Assembly: GCF_013204855.1 (NCBI RefSeq)
Contig: NZ_JABMKZ010000009.1
Coordinates: forward strand, 62,001 to 126,000
Length of the DNA stretch: 64,000 nt
Reading direction: 5' to 3'
From: Paenibacillus alba
GTDB taxonomy: Bacteria > Bacillota > Bacilli > Paenibacillales > NBRC-103111
Shown here piece by piece: positions 16,930-25,439 of this stretch; position 1 is the first letter of the stretch; each line of letters begins with the position of its first letter. The notes beneath the pieces are model-generated. The model searched no databases. It had not been told where the DNA came from and was given only the letters and a program-made list of their open reading frames with translations. The position numbers were made by a program, and so were the translations under genes.

Positions 16930-19900
16930 ATGAATAAACTATTAAAGAGAGTATTTTCAATTACACTCCTCTTTACTCTACTAATATCAAATCTACCAAT
17001 TGCAAGCACAGTGTCTTACGCCGAGACTTCAGATAAGCAGGAAAAAAAACAAAATGATGCTACTGAAAAGCGTAAAAAGAAAATGAAAGACTCCTTCTCC
17101 GTCTCCAGCGATGATATTCAAGGTATTCTTGATCAAGGATATACCTTAGATGACGCTGAGAATGCCTTACAAGATCAGAAAGAGTCTAATGGGGAAATTA
17201 AAGCAAGTTTAGATAAGGTTAAGCCGAGTTTTGTAAACAAATCGAAAGAAGCTAAGAGCCAGATTGATAGTTCTCTCGGTGAGAAAAGTTATGAAACTAT
17301 GGTAACAACTGCTGCGGATACATCTGATCCCGTACCTGATTACAGTTATGTGAACACCCACCCTGACGAAGCTCCATATTCAATTAAACTTGATCAAGAG
17401 ACTGTCTCTACGCTCTCTGGTGGGCTATCTATGCAAGCATCAGATATGAGTCTTCCTGGCAGAAATGGACTTGGATTTACGCTTACTAGATCGTATGACA
17501 GTGGCTCATCGCAGCTTAATCAAATGGTTGCATATGGTAACACCAACGGAACCGTAAAGCCAAATGATGAGAAACTCTTTCCTATTGGTAAAGGGTGGAC
17601 ATGGAATATTTCCTATATTGAAATAAGTGGTAGTAATAAGTTCCTTCACCTTGGAGGATCAGGGGTTTACAAAATCGATGCATCCAATAACTTAGTTGGT
17701 TATGCGTGGAAGGACCTTACGTTTACTTCAGATACAACTGTTTCTGTGAATGGAATTGCATCTGCTTATGTGGTGAAATCGCTTCAAAATGTTAAACAGC
17801 ATTTCAGTGTGAGTGGTCAACTCCTCCAGATATCCGATGCATACAATAATAAAGTCACATTTACGTATGAAAATAACGCTACTTATGGTTCTGTCTTGAA
17901 AACGATAACGGATGCGATTGGCAATACCATTTTGATTTCATACGGTTCAGCTTCCGTTATTCTTACAAAAGGAACACAAACCGTAACGTATTACAAAACA
18001 ACTCAAAATGGTAAAGAACTACTTAACCAAGTGGTTGATGCAGTAGGGCGAGCAACGACCTATGATTACGATCTGAAAGATGCGCTGTTTAGCTTAACTG
18101 GGACGACGCCTAATACAAGTAATCCCTATGCACTGCTTGTTGGTGTCACACATCCAACGGGTTCTAAATCGGTCTATAAATATGAAGATACAGCGACCAA
18201 ACGTTTTACTGGTACCAATTCAGTTAATCAAGTCTTTCGTGTGAAATCTCGCGAAGAAGTATTCACGAAAACGGATAACAGCATGGAAACGGTAAATCAC
18301 AAAGATATCACATACCCTTTAAGCGATATTGGAAGTTCATATAACCCAACTACACCATTGGAGTTCTCGGTAGCTGTCGATAACGGATTAACCAAGACGA
18401 CATTTACTAATAAAAAGGTTTATTTTAATGAGGATACGCCTTCCGTTTTTTACAACACCAAAGTCGTGACAACGTCTCAATACGGTGGTAAAACCTACAC
18501 GAATACAACGGATTATACGTACGATGAAGCAAGAAAATGGACATCACCTATCACGACCACAGTAGCTAAAACTGAAACAGGAGCTACAGTACCAGCAACA
18601 ATGACCACATCACAGTCCTATAACGACTATGGTAGTGTAACTAGTGCTGTAGATGTGCTGAACAATACAACAACTTACACGTACGATACTGCGTCTTTTC
18701 TACTTGTGGGTGTAACTAGACCAGTCTCAAATTCCCAAACGCAATACACCGAATATGTTCGTGACCCTATTCATGGGAATGTGACAACGGTACGTGTACA
18801 TGAGGGCAATTTAACGGGAACGGTTTTGCAAGAAACGATTAATGACACCTATGACTCCTACGGGAATGCCTTACAAACAAAAGTAAAGAAAAATGCAACA
18901 GACTACGTCACTTTTCAAACGGAGTATAACGCGGCTGCTCCTTATAACGGGGCCTTTCCTACCAAGCAAACAATTGCAGTAAAAGATGCCAATGGCGCGT
19001 CATCGACTATGATTAAGCAGTACGAATACAACACAGCGAGCGGACAACTAAAAACATTTATTGATGGCAAAACGCAAAGTACAACTTATGAATACGATGC
19101 GATTGGTCGTGTGACGAAAGCGATCCATCCTGATAACAGTTTCGTGAAAGTGGATTACTTTGATTTTCAAAATCAGGTACAGCAAACGGACGAAACAGGC
19201 ATTCAAACCCTTACGAAATGGAATCCGCTTGGATGGAAAGTAGATGCTGGTATTAATGATCGCGGCATCTATAAATCTAAAACGAAGTACAGTTATGATA
19301 AATATGGACGTATGGAAGCAACTGAAGATGCATTGGGGAACAAAACGAGTTATGGCTATGACCAGTGGAGTCGTCAGAATCTGATCACGTATCCAGGGGG
19401 TTCATCAGCAAGTGTTCTTTATGACGATACTAGCGTAATAAACACAAAAACCAGCACAGATGCAGAAGGCTACGTAATTAAGGAGTATTACGATAAAGGC
19501 GGTCGTACTACAAGTAAAGAAGAAACGAAAAAGATTGCTGGTGGTGGAACTAAAACTACGACACTGGGTACCTTTGCCTTCGATAATGTTGGTCATGTTC
19601 TGACAGCCACAGACAATCAAGTTCCACAAAATACAACGACTTACAATTATGATACAATTGGGCGTTTAACAAGGGTTTTAAATGCGAAAAACGAACCCAC
19701 TTCTTATCAATACGACAATCTGGGTAACCTGCTACAGGTAACTTATCCAGACGGTAAGACGAACTTAAAGAAGTATGATGAAATTGGTCGATTGATCCAA
19801 ACGACTGATGCAAACAGCAAAGTGGAAAAGTTTTTTTATGATGCGAATAGCAACCAAACAGGACTCATTGATCGTAATTTGAATTATTTTAAATACACAT

Positions 19901-21768
19901 TTGATAATAGGAACTTCCTAAAGAGTAAAGAAATCACGGATGCTTCGTGGAATCCTATTGCCAGCGAAGAGAAAATTGGTTTCAGGTATGATCTTGCTGG
20001 AAGACGTACTGAAATGGTGGATGGCACTGGAACTACGGGATACAATTTTAGTTTATCTACAGGTGCATTGAGTACGCAGACATATCCAGATGGTAAAACT
20101 ATTAAGTATGATTATGACGCAGCGGGAAATCGATTTGTCATGAATGATCCATTTGGGGTCAATACGTATTATCATTATGATTCAAGGAATCGATTGGATA
20201 TTGTAGCTCCATCTGCGGATTTCTTGAACAATAGTACTACAACGGATTATGATGCGAAATATACGTATTATAACAATAGCTTGCTGAAGCAGATCACACA
20301 GCGCAATGGAGTAACTTCAGACTTTAGCTATGATGGGCTCCGTATTGGTTCTCTAACTGAGAAGAAATCTAATGGTACACCGCTGAACACATTCACTTAC
20401 ACCTATGATAACAACGGTAATCAGAAGACTAGGACAGAGAAAATAGGTAATGATCCAGAAGTTCCTGCAAACACAAACAACTTCTCGTATGATCCGTTGA
20501 ATCGCATCTCCACTTCCGATCAATTTAATGAGACGTATGGATACGATAATCGTGGAAATCGTACGAGCATGACGACAAGTAATCCGTTTGATAGTCCAGA
20601 TGTAACGCGTACATTTGATAAGCGTGATCGTCTTACGAATGTAGCTCTCACGAGTGGTGGGAATGTTGCATACAAGTACAACGGTGATGGGTTGCTTTGG
20701 GAGCGAACGGAGAATGGGCAGAAGACACGCTACTATTGGGATGGCGATCAGGTTATAGCGGAAGCGAACGTGGTAGGTGGCGTGGCTACGTTAAAAGCAC
20801 GCTACATTCGTGGTCAAGGACTTGTCGCACGAGAGGACGGTCAAGGCAAGGCGTACTATCTTCAAAACGGACATGGTGACGTGGTAAACATGATGGATAG
20901 TACTGGGACGACGAAACTGAATTCATATTCGTATGATGTATTCGGAAACACAGTGAGCCGGCAGGAAAATCTGCCACAGCCGTTTAAGTATAGCGGTGAG
21001 ATGATGGATGATAAGGTTGGGCTGCAGTATTTGAGGGCTCGATGGTATGATCCGAGTATGGGGCGGTTTGTGCAGGAGGATACGTATGCTGGGCAAATTG
21101 ATAATCCTCTGAGTCAAAATAGGTTTACGTATGTGAGCAATAATCCTATCTTTTACAAAGATCCAACTGGTCATAAGTTTGAATGTGAGGGTTGCAGTTC
21201 CGAGGAAAATAAAAAGGCGGACGATAATTACTACGAAAGACGCAATAACAATCCTTCACAAGTGAGTGATAAGCTAGTTTATTTCGTTGCCAACTATGAG
21301 CAATTTTATGGCAAACCGTATCGTGGACAGGATAGCAAAAATTTAACCATTGGATATGGACACGTCATTAAAAAAGGAGAAAATTTTGGTAGTGGGATTA
21401 CTAAGGAAGAGGCTCTTGAATTACTCCTAAAAGATTTACAATCACGTGTAGAAACAGTTGCTGACTGGGCAGCTAAAAATGACGTAAAATTAAATCAGCA
21501 ACAGTTCGATGCACTTGTTAGTTTTGTCTTTAACGCAGGTGAAGGGATGTTAATCAATGAGGACCAAGATGTTGGAATTATTATTAAATCAGGAGATTAT
21601 CCATCAGATAAGTTGAAAGAAGCTTTTTTAGATGTTGTTAAAGTTACCACGGATGAAGGAAAGATTAAATCCGCAGGTCTTTACCGAAGAAGAATGGACG
21701 AATGGCAGATTTTCATGAGCGGGGAATATAACCGAGACTATCCCAAAGCACCAAGCGGCTATAAGTAA
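16930..21768 (+). CDS. Rhs/YD-repeat polymorphic toxin with C-terminal GH24 lysozyme-like domain
   Basis: A 1612-residue exported protein. A signal peptide (about 1-31) leads to a coiled, charged region (35-115), an N-terminal Rhs domain (SLPGRNGLGFTLTRSYDSGS near 175), and many YD repeats (about 400-1330). The Rhs core follows, with YLRARWYDPSMGRFVQED and NRFTYVSNNPIFYKDPTGH (about 1365-1415). The remaining tip resembles GH24 phage-type lysozyme: Glu1457 in NYEQF, Asp1468 in YRGQDS, and TIGYGH with Thr1473, plus LNQQQFDALVSFVFNAG. The Rhs shell normally encloses the toxin, so the tip would cut peptidoglycan of neighbours. The catalytic Asp lies two residues later than in T4 lysozyme, as in a Gram-positive subgroup. 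Its likely immunity lipoprotein is 36 bases downstream. Confidence 0.85.
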   Translation: MNKLLKRVFSITLLFTLLISNLPIASTVSYAETSDKQEKKQNDATEKRKKKMKDSFSVSSDDIQGILDQGYTLDDAENALQDQKESNGEIKASLDKVKPSFVNKSKEAKSQIDSSLGEKSYETMVTTAADTSDPVPDYSYVNTHPDEAPYSIKLDQETVSTLSGGLSMQASDMSLPGRNGLGFTLTRSYDSGSSQLNQMVAYGNTNGTVKPNDEKLFPIGKGWTWNISYIEISGSNKFLHLGGSGVYKIDASNNLVGYAWKDLTFTSDTTVSVNGIASAYVVKSLQNVKQHFSVSGQLLQISDAYNNKVTFTYENNATYGSVLKTITDAIGNTILISYGSASVILTKGTQTVTYYKTTQNGKELLNQVVDAVGRATTYDYDLKDALFSLTGTTPNTSNPYALLVGVTHPTGSKSVYKYEDTATKRFTGTNSVNQVFRVKSREEVFTKTDNSMETVNHKDITYPLSDIGSSYNPTTPLEFSVAVDNGLTKTTFTNKKVYFNEDTPSVFYNTKVVTTSQYGGKTYTNTTDYTYDEARKWTSPITTTVAKTETGATVPATMTTSQSYNDYGSVTSAVDVLNNTTTYTYDTASFLLVGVTRPVSNSQTQYTEYVRDPIHGNVTTVRVHEGNLTGTVLQETINDTYDSYGNALQTKVKKNATDYVTFQTEYNAAAPYNGAFPTKQTIAVKDANGASSTMIKQYEYNTASGQLKTFIDGKTQSTTYEYDAIGRVTKAIHPDNSFVKVDYFDFQNQVQQTDETGIQTLTKWNPLGWKVDAGINDRGIYKSKTKYSYDKYGRMEATEDALGNKTSYGYDQWSRQNLITYPGGSSASVLYDDTSVINTKTSTDAEGYVIKEYYDKGGRTTSKEETKKIAGGGTKTTTLGTFAFDNVGHVLTATDNQVPQNTTTYNYDTIGRLTRVLNAKNEPTSYQYDNLGNLLQVTYPDGKTNLKKYDEIGRLIQTTDANSKVEKFFYDANSNQTGLIDRNLNYFKYTFDNRNFLKSKEITDASWNPIASEEKIGFRYDLAGRRTEMVDGTGTTGYNFSLSTGALSTQTYPDGKTIKYDYDAAGNRFVMNDPFGVNTYYHYDSRNRLDIVAPSADFLNNSTTTDYDAKYTYYNNSLLKQITQRNGVTSDFSYDGLRIGSLTEKKSNGTPLNTFTYTYDNNGNQKTRTEKIGNDPEVPANTNNFSYDPLNRISTSDQFNETYGYDNRGNRTSMTTSNPFDSPDVTRTFDKRDRLTNVALTSGGNVAYKYNGDGLLWERTENGQKTRYYWDGDQVIAEANVVGGVATLKARYIRGQGLVAREDGQGKAYYLQNGHGDVVNMMDSTGTTKLNSYSYDVFGNTVSRQENLPQPFKYSGEMMDDKVGLQYLRARWYDPSMGRFVQEDTYAGQIDNPLSQNRFTYVSNNPIFYKDPTGHKFECEGCSSEENKKADDNYYERRNNNPSQVSDKLVYFVANYEQFYGKPYRGQDSKNLTIGYGHVIKKGENFGSGITKEEALELLLKDLQSRVETVADWAAKNDVKLNQQQFDALVSFVFNAGEGMLINEDQDVGIIIKSGDYPSDKLKEAFLDVVKVTTDEGKIKSAGLYRRRMDEWQIFMSGEYNRDYPKAPSGYK

Positions 21769-21804
21769 TATTATGGAATAAACCATGAAAGGAAGAAATA
21801 AACA

Positions 21805-22398
21805 ATGAAATTAGGTAAAGCAATATCTTTAATTACACTGTTCTTCGCACTTACTGGTACAGCCTGCACTTATCAAAACTCTGAAAAGAAAGTGCTTAAT
21901 ACGACATCACAAATTCAAGAAACCTCTTTAAACATTAAGACAGATGAAAAGAAAACAAATTCACAAATTCCTGATGAAAGCACTAGTAAAACAGACGAGA
22001 TTTTTTTCGGCAGTTGGATTGTTAAGGGGGTTCTAGCAAGTGCCTCTATCTCTACACATGATAATGCCGATATACAATACCTAGAAGGAAAAAAAATTAA
22101 TTATTCTGCCGAAACTGCAAGTTTTGATGAAAATATCCTTAAAAATCCGTATTATAAAATGACTGTAGTTGCAAAAGAACGATTTTCATCAATTAATGGT
22201 GTTGATTTTGAGGAATTGGGAATAAACGCTAAATCTGTTACATGGATAGACGTATATAGAGATCCAAATTATTCTGATTATTGGCCAGGTGTTGGCAAGA
22301 ATAACATTGGAGGCAGTTTCATGATTAAAGATAAGGATACATTAATTGTTAGTAAAGGTGGGGACTTTTTTGAGATAAGCAGGGTCGAGCCTAAATAA
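21805..22398 (+). CDS. Lipoprotein, probable immunity protein to the lysozyme toxin
   Basis: The 197-residue protein begins with a lipoprotein signal peptide ending in LTGTACTYQN (Cys at about 23), so it would sit outside the membrane. A Lys/Ser/Thr-rich linker (about 25-65) leads to a globular part with SWIVKGVLASAS and IDVYRDPNYSDYWPGVG. I do not recognise the domain. The reading as immunity protein is inferred from position directly after the toxin tip and from the location, since a peptidoglycan-cutting toxin has to be neutralised outside the membrane. GGAAG precedes ATG 21805, and a terminator follows. Confidence 0.6.
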   Translation: MKLGKAISLITLFFALTGTACTYQNSEKKVLNTTSQIQETSLNIKTDEKKTNSQIPDESTSKTDEIFFGSWIVKGVLASASISTHDNADIQYLEGKKINYSAETASFDENILKNPYYKMTVVAKERFSSINGVDFEELGINAKSVTWIDVYRDPNYSDYWPGVGKNNIGGSFMIKDKDTLIVSKGGDFFEISRVEPK

Positions 22399-22409
22399 CA
22401 TCTTTTCCT

Positions 22410-22447
22410 ACCGCCTTGCGACTATCGCTTGGCGGTTCTTCTTTTTC
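22410..22447 (+). terminator. Terminator after the lipoprotein gene
   Basis: ACCGCC (22410-22415) and GGCGGT (22431-22436) enclose TTGCGACTATCGCTT, followed by TTCTTCTTTTTCT. The hairpin closely resembles the one after the next immunity gene at 24353. Confidence 0.75.
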
Positions 22448-22838
22448 TGCCGCGGTATCGCTAACAATGTAAATAACCGTTCAGAAAGTATGAGCCATAA
22501 GATTAAAATATTAATATCTTTCGTGGGACTCATGATGTGATTGTTTTATGTGTAGCAAGGTTAATATGCATCTACTAAATGACCAAAGCAATCTGGCACG
22601 ATGACGTTTTTTTAATGGCAGACTGTACAAATTGCCTGAACGTCAGCAGAATGGCGAGAGCAAGCAGAAACAAGGCAAGACCAAACATCAAGCTTATGTA
22701 TGTGTGATGCGTAAGCTAGTAAATGTGGTGTTCTGGATGATGAAAACGAAGCAGGCGTATGTGATGCCAGTACAGACGGAAGTGAGTTGACATGGTAAGA
22801 TGGAAGTATCTTACTATTGTTGAAAGGGAAGAACATAA
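22448..22838. other. Non-coding spacer between toxin modules
   Basis: About 390 bases with stops in all frames at short distance and no recognisable Rhs or transposase sequence. It is probably decayed remains of earlier toxin/immunity modules, but nothing specific can be shown. Confidence 0.4.
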
Positions 22839-22967
22839 TTGAAACTATATTCATTTTTGGGGCTTGTTGTTGTGGCGGCGGGTTCGTTATTCATCTACCG
22901 CTATCTCAGAGGATTCAGGAATGCTATTCTGTGGGCAATCTATTACTTTAGACGCTCCAGAAAATAG
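22839..22967 (+). CDS. Possible 42-residue membrane peptide
   Basis: An open frame starts at TTG 22839 behind GAAAGGGAAG and ends at TAG 22965. It would encode one hydrophobic helix (LGLVVVAAGSLFIY) and then a basic, aromatic tail ending FRRSRK. Size and charge pattern fit a small single-span membrane protein. It lies between the lipoprotein terminator and the orphan Rhs tip. No family is recognised; it could be a chance frame or a remnant of a lost module. Confidence 0.35.
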   Translation: MKLYSFLGLVVVAAGSLFIYRYLRGFRNAILWAIYYFRRSRK

Positions 22968-23024
22968 AATTCCTTCTTTTTATCCATACAAGGATATCAA
23001 AGATAAAATGGGCATGGCGATGTT

Positions 23025-23912
23025 GTGGGATTAACCGATGCCAGCGGTAATACGCTAAACACTTATACCTATGACATGTGGGCTAATCCGCTAACAACGA
23101 GTGAAACAGTAGCGCAGCCGTTCCGTTATAGTGGAGAGATGACAGATAATACAACTGGGCTGCAATATTTACGCGCGAGATGGTATGATCCGAGTATGGG
23201 GCGGTTTGTTAATGAAGATAGTAACGAAGGACAGATAAATAATCCTTTGTCCTTGAACCTTTATACTTATGTTGAGAACAATCCATTAACCAGGATTGAC
23301 CCAAGTGGGCATTCATGGTGTACTTTTATTCTCTGTGGTCCTGAGAATGCAGCTCAAAATTATCAAGATGCAAAAAAGTTGTACGAACAATGTGACTTCT
23401 GCCAAGCTGCGATGGATTATGCAGGCCCTGAAATTGGAGTTACTGTGGGTGCAATTGCAATTGCAAAAAAGTCACCTGGCTTCTTTAAAAAAATATGGAA
23501 TGGTGTTAAAGGGGTTTTCAGTAAAACTTCAAAAGAAGTAGACATTGAAGCTATTGGAAATAGCATAAAGAGTAATCCTTTAAGGCAATCCTATGAGCAG
23601 GAAGTCAGAGATTTAAGTTCTCAAGTTGACAAGCTAAGGGCAGGTAACATGTCGGATGAAACTATTGCAAGGACGCTATATCAAACGAGGCGTGATCTTG
23701 GTGTTAAGTATAAAGATTTGACTCCAGAGGAACTACGGAATTATATATATGAGGTAAACACTAACAGATATGGAGACCCACTTGGTCCTTCATTTGAGTC
23801 TCTAGTAGAAAAATACAACGGAGATTACAGTAAAATTATTGAAAAGGCCGCAAGTCCAAATGAAGATGTAGATAAACTACTGGAGGGGTTCAAAAAATGG
23901 CTGGAGAATTAG
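23025..23912 (+). CDS. Orphan Rhs tip with uncharacterised C-terminal toxin domain (lacks the Rhs body)
   Basis: Homology to Rhs proteins begins abruptly at 23007 (NGHGDVVGLTDASGN), right after an in-frame stop; the first usable start is GTG 23025. The 295-residue remainder has the Rhs core end (YLRARWYDPSMGRFVNED, then NLYTYVENNPLTRIDPSGH at about 65-90), a hydrophobic linker (GPEIGVTVGAIAIA) and a helical toxin-like region (about 180-295) with DKLRAGNMSDETIARTLYQT, NTNRYGDPLGPSFESLVEK and DVDKLLEGFKKWLEN. That last region occurs at the end of other polymorphic toxins as far as I recall, but I cannot name its activity. Such orphan tips are reservoirs that recombine onto the full-length Rhs gene. 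Its end overlaps the next gene by 16 bases. Confidence 0.7.
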   Translation: MGLTDASGNTLNTYTYDMWANPLTTSETVAQPFRYSGEMTDNTTGLQYLRARWYDPSMGRFVNEDSNEGQINNPLSLNLYTYVENNPLTRIDPSGHSWCTFILCGPENAAQNYQDAKKLYEQCDFCQAAMDYAGPEIGVTVGAIAIAKKSPGFFKKIWNGVKGVFSKTSKEVDIEAIGNSIKSNPLRQSYEQEVRDLSSQVDKLRAGNMSDETIARTLYQTRRDLGVKYKDLTPEELRNYIYEVNTNRYGDPLGPSFESLVEKYNGDYSKIIEKAASPNEDVDKLLEGFKKWLEN

Positions 23913-24334
23913 GAGGAATAATATACTTAAAAAACTTTAAAGTAGAGAAGTATATGTGTGAGTACTCGATAGATTTAGGGGTCTTCCGGGAAATAGCACT
24001 CTCTGATACTATGGATATTCATATTACTAGAGGTTACTATTCTAGAGTAGGGAATACTTACTTTGGAGTATTTGCAACTATTAACGGGCCTTTCTTATTT
24101 ATAAATAATAGCATCCATAGGTTCGATTCCAACGTAAAAATTAATCTCATAGTTGGCAAAAATGAAAATGAAGTTACCTTCATTTTAGGAACTACTCAAT
24201 TCTCAATGCAGTATCCGCGGGAAAAATTCGTGAATTATGATGTATGGTCCGATGAGGAAATAGTTGATTTTTTTCAATGGATAAAAATTCAATCGACCAG
24301 TGAATCTTTTCAAAATTTTTACTCACTAAAGTAG
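23897..24334 (+). CDS. Probable immunity protein for the orphan Rhs tip
   Basis: The 145-residue protein starts inside the end of the toxin gene (ATG 23897, behind GGAGGGG at 23882), the typical coupling of toxin and immunity genes. It has no signal peptide and looks like a mixed alpha/beta cytoplasmic protein with SIDLGVFREIALSD, GKNENEVTFILGTTQF and a final EIVDFFQWIK helix. It fits no immunity family I can name. A cytoplasmic immunity protein implies that the matching toxin acts in the cytoplasm. Function is inferred from position. Confidence 0.55.
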   Translation: MAGELGGIIYLKNFKVEKYMCEYSIDLGVFREIALSDTMDIHITRGYYSRVGNTYFGVFATINGPFLFINNSIHRFDSNVKINLIVGKNENEVTFILGTTQFSMQYPREKFVNYDVWSDEEIVDFFQWIKIQSTSESFQNFYSLK

Positions 24335-24352
24335 TGAATACCTGCTATATCT

Positions 24353-24385
24353 ACCACCTTGCATAGCGCTTGGTGGTCTTTTTTA
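24353..24385 (+). terminator. Terminator after the second immunity gene
   Basis: ACCACC (24353-24358) and GGTGGT (24372-24377) enclose TTGCATAGCGCTT and are followed by CTTTTTTAT. Layout and loop resemble the 22410 terminator. Confidence 0.75.
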
Positions 24386-24445
24386 TATCACTGCTGTTTT
24401 ATTGTACTAGCGTTAATAACTCCCACTCCAAGCGTAGCAAAAATT

Positions 24446-25237
24446 AAGCCCATGCCTCCGGCAACCTTCACAGCCTCACTGCGCCTTATGCAGGGATAAA
24501 CGGCTTGCCCCAAGTTGATTCCTTGCAGGGATGGCTTGCAGTCTTTCAAACCCTAGTCGGACAGGCTGCTCTGTCAGGAGTGGTTTGAAAGGCGCAAGCT
24601 CCCTGCTCGGTGAATCAACAGCGGCAAGCCGTTTATGCGCATAAGGCCCAGCGTGAGGCGTTTCGGTTGCCGTCGGCAGAGGCTTTGATCCTTCGGATCT
24701 TAAAACCATCGTTCGCGCCGCGGCCAAGGACAGACGGCTTTTTACAAACGCGCTCCCGCAGCGCTTCGCTCCTTCCCCCTTTTGGGGCTGGATACGCTCA
24801 TGCTCCTGCTGGCTTGCTCCTCACCTCGACCCTTATTCACGGCTGCACAGGCGTCCTCGGTCGATTCTCCTGCTTCATGATGCAGGTGTCTGTCCAAACA
24901 ACGCTTGGACAGACAGGCATCAGGGTAGGAAGGGGAATCGATCGGCGAGGAAGCCGTTTGCCACGAATAAGGGATCGGTAAGGATAGGCAAGCCAGCAGG
25001 GCATGAACATGTATCCAGCCCCAAAGCGGAAGAAGCGAAGCCAGGGAAGTTGGGGTTTGTAAAAAGCCGTCTTTGTCCTTGTGGAAGCCGCGATCGGGAA
25101 GGTTGATCTTGGTTGTCAGATCACAACCAAGGATTCAGTTGATTTTTCTTCGAAGCCTAGGCAGAGAAGTTTTTCTTCAAAGCATAACCCACAAGGTCTC
25201 CCCCCCCTATTTTTTGAATGTATACCTTCGAAGAACT
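24446..25237 (+). repeat. Left ~792-bp hairpin-rich inverted repeat of the defence cassette
   Basis: This block is the reverse complement, with few differences, of 32470-33264. It is built of nested imperfect palindromes. Hairpin 1 spans about 24452-24684 with centre near 24566 (outer arms GCCTCCGGCAACC and GGTTGCCGTCGGCAGAGGC; inner GACAGG/CTGTC). Hairpin 2 spans about 24722-25084 with centre near 24901 (outer GACGGCTTTTTACAAAC/GTTTGTAAAAAGCCGTC; inner TGTCTGTCCAA/TTGGACAGACA). Hairpin 3 pairs CTTGGTTGT (25108) with ACAACCAAG (25123). A CTTCGAAG palindrome and a C tract close the inner end. The block has no transposase and no convincing gene. Confidence 0.9.
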
Positions 25238-25439
25238 ACTTAATAAAAACAATGACTCTTGATCTTAAACGCTCTTCTCTTTTTTTTGGATTGTTATGCT
25301 TCAAAGCTGAAATCGACAAAATATCCCAAATTACTTTATTTTTTGGTATGATAATCCTATATGTATAAAAAACTAACTTGTAGTAGGAGCAGAATAGCAA
25401 TTCTATACAATAATTTCTAAGGAGAGATATTAAAAAAAC
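25238..25439. other. AT-rich leader before the HEPN-like gene
   Basis: About 200 AT-rich bases without a gene, ending in AAGGAGA before ATG 25440. The open frame across it on the plus strand starts in the repeat and has no family features. Confidence 0.4.

Noticed and set aside
24610..24981. Open frame of 123 codons inside the left repeat, also kept in the right copy (32726-33100)
   Set aside because: It crosses several hairpin arms, has low-complexity composition and no family features. Conservation in both copies is expected from their overall identity.
25081..25368. 95-codon frame from the left repeat into the cassette
   Set aside because: It begins in the hairpin block, spans a C tract and has no recognisable motif or ribosome site.
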